Assembly (NCBI GenBank): GCA_001918745.1
Contig: MNGN01000043.1
Location: 1 to 49,183, forward strand
From: Crenarchaeota archaeon 13_1_40CM_3_52_17
GTDB taxonomy: Archaea; Thermoproteota; Bathyarchaeia; 40CM-2-53-6
Direction of reading: 5' to 3'
DNA length: 49,183 bases
Part shown: positions 1 to 7,843 of the stretch, piece after piece
Layout: every line of letters begins with the position of its first letter
How positions within the stretch are numbered: the first letter of the stretch is position 1
Translations under genes and position numbers: made by a program
The notes under the pieces: model-generated
Seen by the model: only the letters and a program-made list of their open reading frames with translations
Database searches by the model: none
What the model was told of the DNA's origin: nothing

Positions 1-108
1 CTCTGGTTCAACCCCGGCAGCGCAACGGGAACATTCCCCGCTCGACAGAAAACCTATGGCATTCTAACAATCGACAAAGAGATTCATGGAGAAATTATCA
101 GGCTTTGA
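1..108 (+). CDS. Metallophosphoesterase of the YfcE/MJ0936 type, C-terminal end only
   Basis: The window opens inside a gene read in frame 1 and ending at TGA 106-108. The 35 visible residues begin LWFNPGSATGTFPARQ and continue with a short beta-strand region ending GEIIRL. The NPGS motif followed by an Arg-containing loop is the last metal/phosphate-binding motif of small calcineurin-like phosphodiesterases of the YfcE/MJ0936 group, usually about 160-180 residues long. The catalytic D/H motifs lie upstream of the window. Family assignment rests on this one motif and the length of the tail. Confidence 0.6.
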   Translation, partial: LWFNPGSATGTFPARQKTYGILTIDKEIHGEIIRL

Positions 109-249
109 CAAGTGGGGAAGGGGAATCCATTTCATGATAGCCGGCTCATTAGTTGAAGCATACTTCGTCATGTCGCTGCGGCCGAAATAGACCTCGATAA
201 AACGCCTAAGCTAAGATATTCTTACCATTACCAAATATATCCATCACTG

Positions 250-777
250 TTGACAATAGATAGACGGCCCCTCGGCATTGCTATTTTGGGCATTCTGCAA
301 GAATTGAGCGGAGTTCTGGGGTTTATCCTCAGTCTTGGTATCTTCTTTCTGTCCGGGCTCATTCCTTATCCCCGGCCGCTATCTGAGACTGGCTCGATGT
401 TCTTGGTCGGATTTGCGACGCTAATTCTAAGCATTTTTTCCATTGTAGTTGGATGTGGGTTCCTTAATGCTCAAGGCTGAGCTTGGGTTACCGGCATAGT
501 TCTCAATATTCTGGGCGTTGTATTCGCGATTGCTGAGCTTGCAGTAGGCTCAATCACTGCTGTATTAGGGCTGGTCCTTTCGCTGACAATTCTGGGATAT
601 CTTATGACTCACAGTGTGAAGGTCTACTTTGGACAAGCGCTCCCGTTGACAGACAGGGAAGCTAGAAGCGTCTCTCCGACGTATTCTCCCGCCTCAGATT
701 CGAGAATCATCTGCAAACATTGCGGGAGCGATGTTAGAAAGGGGTCAAGGTGCGGCGTCTGCGGCTCTGCCCTCTGA
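250..777 (+). pseudogene. Membrane protein with C-terminal zinc ribbon, interrupted by an in-frame TGA
   Basis: One frame runs from TTG 250 to TGA 775-777 and is broken only by TGA 478-480. The first part (76 aa) has two hydrophobic segments. The second part continues with a third and fourth segment and ends in a zinc ribbon, CKHCGS followed by CGVCGSAL. Small archaeal membrane proteins of this layout usually have a Gly-Trp-Ala-Trp turn between helices. Here the sequence reads ...NAQG, stop, AWVTG, so the TGA sits where a Trp (TGG) is expected. A single G-to-A change explains it. It could be a young pseudogene, a sequence error or stop readthrough. Confidence 0.6.
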
Positions 778-844
778 CCTCTCAAGCCGCCTACAAGGTC
801 TTCCAACTTGATATTGGTAACTGTCTAGATCCTCGCTAGTCGTC

Positions 845-1234
845 TTGGATATCCAAATAAGCGCGGCTCAGAACAGATCGATAGGGAATTCCTCAATCGT
901 GAACGTTTGTTCGACCTGTGGAGCCGAGAACCTTGATAATGATAGCGTATGCGGAGTTTGCCAAGCGGAACTGGGGGTGGTGAAGCCTGCTGATTCTCGA
1001 TCATGGAAGAAGGTCCCATTTCACTTTATGACCGGGCCGTTGGTGTCAGCACTGGCCTTGCTTTGGTTCTGGTTCGTAGATGGTTTTGTCGGCCTCCTGC
1101 TGCTTATGCTTGGCCTTCTCTTGGTCCTGCTAAGTCTGTCCAGCGGACCAAATGACCCGCCCTTTGGCTGGAGGAAAGTCCGGTGGATGATGCGGAGAAG
1201 GAACGAGGACGAGAGGGAAGAGAAGAAGCCGTAG
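845..1234 (+). CDS. Zinc-ribbon protein with two transmembrane segments
   Basis: The protein of up to 129 aa has an N-terminal zinc ribbon (CSTCGAEN then CGVCQAEL, about residues 22-43), a linker, two close hydrophobic segments (about 61-78 and 80-98) and a very basic/acidic cytoplasmic tail. The first possible start is TTG 845. A GTG at 899 would put the ribbon at the N-terminus, as is usual in this kind of protein, and may be the true start. The gene lies between the interrupted zinc-ribbon membrane gene and a methyltransferase on the same strand. Its function is unknown; a membrane-anchored ribbon suggests protein interaction rather than catalysis. Confidence 0.6.
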   Translation: MDIQISAAQNRSIGNSSIVNVCSTCGAENLDNDSVCGVCQAELGVVKPADSRSWKKVPFHFMTGPLVSALALLWFWFVDGFVGLLLLMLGLLLVLLSLSSGPNDPPFGWRKVRWMMRRRNEDEREEKKP

Positions 1235-1251
1235 GCATGCAGTGAGAACAA

Positions 1252-1899
1252 ATGAAGACACATCCCTGGGAGCTAGCTTGGAGAGACCAGCGGTGGACGG
1301 AGAGTTCCCCACCACTCCCTGCCGTTGCGGACTTCGCCGAGGATTTGAAACGCGAAGGCGCAAAGAGAGTTCTGGACCTAGGCTGCGGCGCAGGCCGCCA
1401 TTCCATACATCTCGGCAAAGCCGGTTTTCAGGTTGTAGCGCTTGACGTCTCGGAAACGGCCCTCAAGACCCTTGAAGGTCGCTTGAACACGTCTTCCATC
1501 GACAACGTCACTCTGGTCAAGCACGAGATGTGGGATCTACCGTTCGTAGACGATTATTTTGACGGAGTGATCTGCACAAACGTTCTCCATCACGGGAAGC
1601 TCGTCCAGATCAAGCAGGCGACCGAAGAGGTTCACCGGGTGATGAAGGAGGGAGCCTTAGCTTTCGTGGTCGCACTATCCACGGCAGATTTCAGAAAGGG
1701 TAATGGCAGGAAACTGGAGCCGAATACCTACGTTTTTACCGAGGGAGAGGAGCGAGGAATAATCCATCACTTCTTCTCGCGGCACGAACTCCAGTTGTGT
1801 TTCAAGGAGTTCAAGGTTGTATCTTTTGAAGAGAGACTGATACCTGTTGAAGAGGGCGGAAAGCGTGCCCATTTTCTAGTGAGACTGAGAAAGTCCTAG
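1252..1899 (+). CDS. Class I SAM-dependent methyltransferase
   Basis: The 215-aa protein has the complete N-terminal SAM fold: motif I VLDLGCGAGRHS at about 40-51, an acidic end to strand beta-2 (VVALDVSE, about 62-69), and motif post-I with DDYFDGVICTNVLHH (about 101-115). It resembles the small Methyltransf_11/25 group acting on soluble metabolites or thio compounds; the substrate cannot be read from the sequence. ATG 1252 begins MKTHPWELAW, 17 bases after the zinc-ribbon gene, so the two may be cotranscribed. The gene appears intact, unlike the methyltransferase at 3.4-4.2 kb. Confidence 0.8.
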   Translation: MKTHPWELAWRDQRWTESSPPLPAVADFAEDLKREGAKRVLDLGCGAGRHSIHLGKAGFQVVALDVSETALKTLEGRLNTSSIDNVTLVKHEMWDLPFVDDYFDGVICTNVLHHGKLVQIKQATEEVHRVMKEGALAFVVALSTADFRKGNGRKLEPNTYVFTEGEERGIIHHFFSRHELQLCFKEFKVVSFEERLIPVEEGGKRAHFLVRLRKS

Positions 1900-1908
1900 A
1901 GTGTTTAG

Positions 1909-2250
1909 TTACTCCTTTGGACCCGCCTCGATGTGTGTGCCCGCAATCATCTTGTTCGCATTATCATACGCTAGGCGAATCAGGTCCTTCGCTGCCTCAA
2001 TATCTTCTTCCGGACGGATTCTGAATGTGACCCAACTGGCTCGATGATGTACGAGGCGATGCCGTTCAGCCTTCCCTGCCTTCAGGACTTGCTCTTGGTC
2101 TTGTCTGGAGAGTCTGATGTCAAGCTGCAAAGTCCCATGAGTGTGCATGAATTGGAGACCATAGACCCGGAATTCTGTGCCGCCTAACTTGTGTAAAGCC
2201 TTAGTGACGTTAGGGAGTTGGAGAATCTAATCTTGGAGAGACTCGGCCAA
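1909..2250 (-). pseudogene. DUF5519 (luciferase-type domain) protein with an in-frame TAG at codon 8
   Basis: The domain signature is clear: an LGGTEFRVYG strand, HTHGT, then RLVHHRASWVTFRIRPEED and a final helix RLAYDNAN. This matches the small DUF5519 'luciferase domain' proteins of about 110 aa. ATG 2148 would cut off the conserved LGGTEFRVYG strand. Reading upstream in frame, the conserved sequence continues through ILQLPNVTKALHKLGG to TAG 2229-2227. Beyond it the frame continues MAESLQD from TTG 2250. The TTG-to-stop length (113 aa, counting the stop) fits the family and starts 13 bases after the upstream gene. So either the TAG is a lesion or the start is a non-standard codon such as ATT 2226. 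Confidence 0.55.
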
Positions 2251-2262
2251 ACGATACTCGCT

Positions 2263-3390
2263 CTAGGATTTGGCTAGTAGTTTCCCATCCTCCATGACCT
2301 TCTGACCGCTAATTGCTACTGTCGCTTTGGTCATCGAGGCCCACCATGTGCCGCTCGCGGCGTTCTTTCCCCCTTTTGCGCCGCTATGGCCGAATCCGAC
2401 GACGGTGCTTCCAAGGACTTTATCATCCTGGATGAACCCGTGCCGGAGCTTGGGGTTCAGTCCGAATCCGAAATACCCGAAGCGGTTCTCATCGCCGGTT
2501 CCTTCTCTAAGATAACGTTCGAAAATCTCCTTTCCAGATCTCGCAGAAAACTGTTTGATCCGGCCCTGTGCAACTTGAAATGTCAGGTCCTCAACCTGGC
2601 CTTTTCCGGTGCAGATTAGCGAGTCGTAGACTAATCTCCCTTCGGCACTGTCTTCCGCGGCCGAAACCTCGATTCCACCGGTTGGCAAGAAGACAACCTC
2701 TCCTCTCTCGGCCTTCTCTTCTGTTGCTAGGCCATATGAAAAATCGGGTGGGCGCTTGTCAAGTCTGAATCTGAAGTCAGTTCCAAAGGGTGTTGTCAGA
2801 TGCACCATTCCTTCCCCGCCCATCAAGGGTTCCAACGCACGTCCAAGGGAAGCCATCTCTCCCGAGTCAGCGCAGCAGCCATCAAACATGACTCGTCTCC
2901 ACTCCTCCAAATTCAGACCCATAGCCTCTGCGCGTTCCGGGGTCGCGAGAGTGGCTTCGATACCCACCATCCTCACTTTGTTCTTTCTGGCTAGCTTTGC
3001 CCACTGTTCAGCAAAGCTGCTCTTATCATACCTAGCGTCAAGCCATACACTAACCGACCTACGTCTATCAACAGGAATCTTATCCCACGGGATAGGCTTT
3101 CTCGGTCCCAAAGTGTAGATGTAGATGTCAGTCTCTTCCAGGGCAGCGCCAATATGGGCCGGCAAATTGTCAAGGAGTTCCAGTGGAGCATCGATCATCG
3201 AGCGCAACCAAAGGTCTTCCAACTGAACCGTCAGAAGCACCTCGAGACTACGTTTCATAGACTCTAAGGCGAGATCTGACGCTAGCTCAAGCGTGTGGTC
3301 CCAGCTATGGATCCACACCCGCTGACCGGGCTTGGTGCCAAGACAACCATCAAGAACTTGTTTAGAGAGCGTCGCGTGCTCGGTATCCAT
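2263..3390 (-). CDS. M29 (aminopeptidase T/AmpS-like) family protein lacking most metal ligands
   Basis: The 375-aa length and domain order match peptidase family M29: an N-terminal Rossmann-like part, then a catalytic part with FLPTGGIEVSAAEDSAEG (about 234-251), FGYFGFGLNP (304-313) and GAKGGKN (337-343). M29 enzymes bind two metals through Glu, Glu, His, Tyr, His and Asp. By eye, Glu241 is kept. The second Glu appears to be Tyr306, the IH.A histidine appears to be Val, and the terminal HWD is replaced by TWWAS (348-352). If the alignment holds, this is a non-catalytic or functionally shifted relative. It is transcribed just upstream of the DUF5519 gene (12-base gap to TTG 2250). Confidence 0.7.
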   Translation of the reverse strand: MDTEHATLSKQVLDGCLGTKPGQRVWIHSWDHTLELASDLALESMKRSLEVLLTVQLEDLWLRSMIDAPLELLDNLPAHIGAALEETDIYIYTLGPRKPIPWDKIPVDRRRSVSVWLDARYDKSSFAEQWAKLARKNKVRMVGIEATLATPERAEAMGLNLEEWRRVMFDGCCADSGEMASLGRALEPLMGGEGMVHLTTPFGTDFRFRLDKRPPDFSYGLATEEKAERGEVVFLPTGGIEVSAAEDSAEGRLVYDSLICTGKGQVEDLTFQVAQGRIKQFSARSGKEIFERYLREGTGDENRFGYFGFGLNPKLRHGFIQDDKVLGSTVVGFGHSGAKGGKNAASGTWWASMTKATVAISGQKVMEDGKLLAKS

Positions 3391-3420
3391 TCGTGCAAGT
3401 CCTTACTTGTTCCGGAAGGT

Positions 3421-4235
3421 CTACTTGAGGTGTTTCCTGCCAATGTAGATCAGATGTTCGGCGGCTCCGTGCAGGCTCGGGTCCTTTCCAAGTCTATAGT
3501 TTAGGTCGACCCAGGAGTCGAACTCATCGCCCTTCAACTCGTTGATTTTTTCTTCGATCATGCTGATGGTGCCTTCACAACCCATGAGGTCTAGGTCTTC
3601 GAACCCGTTTCTTTTCATTGACGGGCTGATTTCTGCAGAATGGGTAAAATACGAATTTGTGAATCCTACACGCGCCTTTGAGGGTATGCCGGTAGCAGAT
3701 GGACCCCACACACCTGTTTCCAAAAGCTCATTTCCCGGCGAAAGCCACTCGGGTTCATCCTTCGCCGACCAGCGCAGAGGAGCATATCGTGTAATGAAGG
3801 TCGCGAATACAAATCCGTTCTTCTCGATGACCCTGTGAGTTTCCTTCACAGCCCAGTCTCGACTGTCTTCTTCGAGGAGATGATACAATGGCCCCACCAA
3901 CAACACAACATCAAAGCTACTGTCTTTGAACCGACGAAGGTCGGTTGCGTTTCCACGTAGACACTCCGTGAAGCTTACACCTTCTTCTTGGGCCTTCTTC
4001 TGAGCGAGCTGAAGGCAACCCTCAGAGAGGTCTAACAAGGTGACTCGATATCCGAGTTTGGCGAGGGCGATAGAATATCGGCCTGGACCCCGCCCACATC
4101 CAATACTTCAGCTGGGAAATGGGGGAGATAGTCTTTGAGTGCTCTCAGCGTAACAGCGAATTCTGTTCTGTGATGGTCAAGTCTATCCCACTCATTCTGA
4201 GAGTTCTTATCATAGAATGCTTGAACCTCGTCCAA
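3421..4235 (-). pseudogene. SAM-dependent methyltransferase split by a one-base frameshift
   Basis: Two overlapping minus-strand frames make up one methyltransferase. The first (4235 to 4032) begins MDEVQAFYDKNSQNEWDRL and reaches VLDVGG of motif I, then runs into nonsense. The other frame supplies the rest of motif I, GPGRYSIALAKLGYRV, then LLDLSEGCLQLA, VVLLVGPLYHL and the C-terminal half to 3421. The switch lies at CCCC 4088-4091 (GGGG on the coding strand); one more G restores VLDVGGGPGRYS. The corrected length would be 271 aa, normal for the family. It is a homopolymer indel, either real or from sequencing. The order (methyltransferase, M29-like, DUF5519) suggests one transcript. Confidence 0.75.
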
Positions 4236-4283
4236 GTTCCCTAAGTCCGCATTACTCTCAGATTAGGGGTTGCATGTACGTCA

Positions 4284-4640
4284 TTACAACGGTTTAACCA
4301 AATGCCCTTCGATAAATGGTTCATATCTGGACAGTGGACACTCCGGTTCTGCCAAGTCTTCGGTTGTTCTAGGACTTGGCTTGCTCTCATCGACTCTGAG
4401 GATTACCGTCGTCGGCGGGTTCCCCTTCATTGCTTCACTTGAGAGCCCTTGCGCCTCAGAGACGAGTAGTCTCTTCTTGGCAGGGAACGGTCGAACCTCA
4501 ACCGCCCCCTCACGCCCGTAGCGTGGTAGCTTGGCCCATTGCCAGGCAAGGATTTTACGGTGGCCAACCAACCAGATATCCCGGTTCACGCCTCTCACGT
4601 GGTCGGAGTCACTCCCCTCATTCCAACATGACAGGCCCAT
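4284..4640 (-). mobile_element. Decayed C-terminal fragment of an IS200/IS605-type TnpB-like gene
   Basis: The stretch between the split methyltransferase and the GNAT gene (4236-4720) holds no intact gene. On the minus strand 4640-4284 is an open fragment without a proper N-terminus. It has a ribbon-like half with DSDHVRGVNRDI, reminiscent of the D-x-V-x-x-N-I segment after the TnpB zinc finger. A second part reads VEVRPFPAK, EAQGLSSEAMKGNPP, TTVILRVDES. A related copy lies at 37,480-37,640, where GEVRTFPAS, EAQGGADEAMKRNP and VIPRVDAP are recognisable. Similarity at protein level between two copies in otherwise non-coding gaps argues for remnants of one dispersed coding element. The TnpB identity is an inference. 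Confidence 0.45.
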
Positions 4641-4720
4641 ACAACGAACGCCTTAGCCTGTGTGGGTCATTCCTCGAACATAACACTTAGAGATGACCGA
4701 AGCTACCACCCACCAGCAAA

Positions 4721-5710
4721 ATGAAGAGCTTGCAAGTGCCCACACTCCCATTGCAGATCAGCGAGTTCAGGGCTGATGACTACGGGAAGTTGGCCCACGT
4801 CTTCGGCTCCATCTTTCCTGATTACGACCGGACACCGGAGGAGTGGCGGTTTGAAGATGAGAGTCTCGACAAGTCAAAGTTTCATTTCAAACGATACTCG
4901 TGTTTTAGCCCGGAGGTCCAAGACGCTGTTGGGTTTGCTCAGTGTCAACATATTCCCTGGATGTATCATCCAAAGAAGCTCTGGGTCGATATCTGGGTCG
5001 ATCCACAGCACCAGAGGAAAGGCATTGGGAATGCACTCTACGAGCGGCTGAGCCAGGACTTCAAAGTTCTTGGCGCCGTCACATCTTGGACGGGCGTGAG
5101 GGAGGACATGCCGTTTCCGATCAAGTTCGCCATGAACCGAGGGTTCCATGAGAAGATGAGGGCTTGGGAATCACGTCTCAACCCGGCCACGGTCAACCTC
5201 TTAGCTTTCCAAAAATATCTGGACAAAGCGTCCCAACATCGAATCCACTTCGTCACATTAGCCGACGAAATGAGTAGCGATCCTGCATGTTATGCCAAAC
5301 TTCATGCTCTGGTTCAAGCCGTCTCAGCAGATATTCCTCGACCTGAACAGTTCACTCCTGTCTCTTTCGAGCAATGGTCAGCTTTCGAGATGAAAAGTCC
5401 CAACTTGGTCCCTCAAGGCTACATGATCGCGAAAGATGGCGACAGGTACGTGGGCATGAGCACTGTGTGGAAGGCTCAGAAGGACCCCAAGGGACTCTAT
5501 CAGGGATTGACGGGAGTCGTACGCGACTATCGGGGACGTGGAATAGCGGTCGCTTTGAAGCTCAAGGTCATCGAGTTCGCAAGGAACAACAAGTACGAGA
5601 AGCTGAAGACCTGGAACGACTCGACCAACGCGCCCATGCTGGGGATTAACGTGAAGCTTGGCTTCAAACGAGAGGTCGGCTGGATAACTTTCGAGAAGAA
5701 CCTGGCATAG
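4721..5710 (+). CDS. Tandem-domain GNAT N-acetyltransferase
   Basis: The 329-aa protein contains two acetyl-CoA-binding GNAT domains. The first, about residues 12-150, has the motif A signature VDPQHQRKGIGNALYERL near 92-109. The second, about 170-329, has VVRDYRGRGIAVALKLKVI near 266-284 followed by a typical NxxM/L...LGF ending (NAPMLGINVKLGF). Double GNATs of this size acetylate small amines or antibiotics; the substrate is unknown. Only 6 bases separate it from the downstream C45-family gene, so they are very likely one operon. ATG 4721 gives MKSLQVPTLPLQISEFR, directly before the first beta strand. Confidence 0.8.
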   Translation: MKSLQVPTLPLQISEFRADDYGKLAHVFGSIFPDYDRTPEEWRFEDESLDKSKFHFKRYSCFSPEVQDAVGFAQCQHIPWMYHPKKLWVDIWVDPQHQRKGIGNALYERLSQDFKVLGAVTSWTGVREDMPFPIKFAMNRGFHEKMRAWESRLNPATVNLLAFQKYLDKASQHRIHFVTLADEMSSDPACYAKLHALVQAVSADIPRPEQFTPVSFEQWSAFEMKSPNLVPQGYMIAKDGDRYVGMSTVWKAQKDPKGLYQGLTGVVRDYRGRGIAVALKLKVIEFARNNKYEKLKTWNDSTNAPMLGINVKLGFKREVGWITFEKNLA

Positions 5711-5716
5711 ATCAGG

Positions 5717-6838
5717 ATGAAGTCGAAGCTCCCAGTTCTCACCCTCAAAGGCTCACCGCGCCAAATAGGATACGATCACGGAAGGAAAGCTCGTCCAGAA
5801 ATAGAGGACAACCTAGAGGTCTACTTTCGTCGGTTCAAAAGCGAAACCGAACTCTCCCATGATCTAGCAATCAGTCGAGCAGCGAAATTCCTAGACGTGA
5901 TCGACAAGATCAGCCCGGAATACGCTGAAACAATGAAGGGCGTGGCCGTTGGCTCTGGCCAGGAAATCCTCGACATCACCGCATTGAACGTCCGCTATGA
6001 GCTGATGTACAGCCAGTTCTCGAAAATTGGATTAAAGCCGATGCCCAAGACCTTCGGCTGCACAGCCTTCGCTACGCTTCCCGCAGCGGTCGAGAACGGG
6101 CATTTGATCATGGCGCAGAACTGGGACTGGATACCAGAAGTCGAAGGACTCTTCCTCAAGGTCAAAAACGAAAACGGCCCTGACACACTGTCATTCACAG
6201 AAGCAGGAGTAGTCGGCGGAAAAATCGGCCTAAACTCCGAAGGACTAGGTCTCCTGATAAACGGAATAGTTTCCAGCAAAGACGACTGGGCACGTCTTAA
6301 GAAACCCTTCCACGTCCGATGCTGGGAGATTCTTCGATCCAGAACCCTCGCACGCGCGAGGGCGGTCATTTCACAGGGTCAAAGAAATTGTTCAGCCAAT
6401 TTCATACTGGGACAACAGAAAACTGCCAGATCAGGCAAGGTAGTCGATATTGAAACTGCGCCAGAAGCGGTTTGTGAGCTCCGACCCGACCGAGGAGCCG
6501 TGGCGCACACGAACCATTTCTCAAACCCGAGAATACTTGGCGTCAAACAGGTCTTGGACGAAGAACGATTATCGACTCTCCAACGATATCGAAGAATACA
6601 GGAGCTCTTGGACGGTTCGGTTCGCGTCGGACGAAAACTGGGAATTTCTGACGCAAAAAACATGTTGAGAGACCATTATGGGAAGCCCGAATCTGTTTGC
6701 AGGCATTCGAACATGAAACTCCCAGAGTACGAGAGATACGAAACGGTCGTTTCTGTAATAATGGATCTGCCCACCAGAAAAATGTGGGCTGCGACCGGCA
6801 CACCCTGCTCCACTGAATATCGCTCGATGAGTCTCTAG
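5717..6838 (+). CDS. C45-family N-terminal nucleophile acyltransferase/peptidase (isopenicillin-N acyltransferase-like)
   Basis: The 373-aa protein starts with LTLKGSPRQIGYDHGRKARP, the usual N-terminal signature of the acyl-CoA:6-aminopenicillanate acyltransferase family. The autocatalytic Cys lies in TFGCTAFAT at Cys115. It is followed by the NTN-hydrolase motifs MAQNWDW (about 134-140), EAGVVGGKIGLNSEGLGLLING and AHTNHF. Family members self-cleave before the Cys and hydrolyse or transfer acyl groups on amides. Context with a double GNAT six bases upstream suggests paired acylation and deacylation of a small amine. No signal peptide is visible, so it probably acts in the cytoplasm. Confidence 0.8.
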   Translation: MKSKLPVLTLKGSPRQIGYDHGRKARPEIEDNLEVYFRRFKSETELSHDLAISRAAKFLDVIDKISPEYAETMKGVAVGSGQEILDITALNVRYELMYSQFSKIGLKPMPKTFGCTAFATLPAAVENGHLIMAQNWDWIPEVEGLFLKVKNENGPDTLSFTEAGVVGGKIGLNSEGLGLLINGIVSSKDDWARLKKPFHVRCWEILRSRTLARARAVISQGQRNCSANFILGQQKTARSGKVVDIETAPEAVCELRPDRGAVAHTNHFSNPRILGVKQVLDEERLSTLQRYRRIQELLDGSVRVGRKLGISDAKNMLRDHYGKPESVCRHSNMKLPEYERYETVVSVIMDLPTRKMWAATGTPCSTEYRSMSL

Positions 6839-6910
6839 AAGTATTCCGGAAGAAATCTTCTAGCCGAATCATATTTCTACAAGCAGATCCATCTACCAAG
6901 CAGTCAGTTC

Positions 6911-7828
6911 ATGCCCTCCGCCCAGAAACGAAAAGTTCTAGAAAAGACACGAAAGCGAGAGAGCCGAGGAAGGACTTACCTCATCGCAATCGTCCTAATA
7001 GTGGCAGCGCTAGGGGTTGGCTACTATGCTTACTTGCTCGCAACAGCGGCACGCCCAGATTTCATAATCGCGGCTCCTCCAGGCGTGGCGGTCCGAGCGG
7101 GAACTCCCACTACCTCAAAAGTCAATGTGACCGCCGTGAATCAGTTTAACGGAGTCGTCGACCTGACCGCTACAGGCTCTGCTGGCCTAACTGTGTCGAT
7201 TACCCCTACAACCATCACCGGCTCTGGGGTCGCCACGTTGACTGCGTCCTCCGCGACAAACGGCACTTATTCCGTCACCGTGACCGGCACCAGTGGCAGC
7301 CTGACACACACAGTGAACATGGTAACAGCACCACTCTTGGCCGCATTGTCCACCACGGACGGAACAATCGTGGTCCAGCTCTTTCCTGCTTCAGCCCCTA
7401 AGACGGTGGCGAACATTGTCAGTCTAGCTCAATCAGGGTTCTACACGAATCTCGTCTGGCACAGGATAGTCAGAACCAGTCCAGGCGTAATACAGACTGG
7501 AGATCCAAACACGAGGGGCGGTTACACGGACAGATCAACATGGGGCACAGGAGGCTCCTCGCAGACAGTTCCCCTCGAGATAGACAGTTCCCTCCACAAC
7601 GATAGAGGGTTCCTTGGAATGGCTCGTTCATCTGACCCAAACAGTGGAAGCTCCCAGTTTTACATCAATATGGCCAACAACAACTATCTGGACGGGCAGT
7701 ACACGGTCTTCGGGAAGGTGCTAAGCGGTATGAATGCAGCTGACGCGCTCTGGAATACTCCCACTAATTCCCAGGATCAGCCAATTAACCCAGTGTTTCT
7801 GTTGAGTGTTACAATATCTGGCAGTTAG
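6911..7828 (+). CDS. Membrane-anchored Ig-like domain/cyclophilin peptidyl-prolyl isomerase
   Basis: The protein (305 aa) has a basic N-terminus followed by one transmembrane helix (about 22-43, TYLIAIVLIVAALGVGYYAY), placing the rest outside the membrane. Residues about 48-138 form an Ig-like beta module beginning PDFIIAAP and ending GTYSVTVTGTSGSLTHTV. Residues 140-305 are a cyclophilin-type PPIase with the family hallmarks FYTNLVWHRIV, GDPNTRGG, GFLGMARSSDPNSGSSQFYIN and YTVFGKVLSGM. It would catalyse proline isomerisation in exported proteins. The Ig module is closely similar to those in the secreted protein at 43,994-45,658. Confidence 0.88.
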   Translation: MPSAQKRKVLEKTRKRESRGRTYLIAIVLIVAALGVGYYAYLLATAARPDFIIAAPPGVAVRAGTPTTSKVNVTAVNQFNGVVDLTATGSAGLTVSITPTTITGSGVATLTASSATNGTYSVTVTGTSGSLTHTVNMVTAPLLAALSTTDGTIVVQLFPASAPKTVANIVSLAQSGFYTNLVWHRIVRTSPGVIQTGDPNTRGGYTDRSTWGTGGSSQTVPLEIDSSLHNDRGFLGMARSSDPNSGSSQFYINMANNNYLDGQYTVFGKVLSGMNAADALWNTPTNSQDQPINPVFLLSVTISGS

Positions 7829-7843
7829 CGAGAAGCTCCGGCC

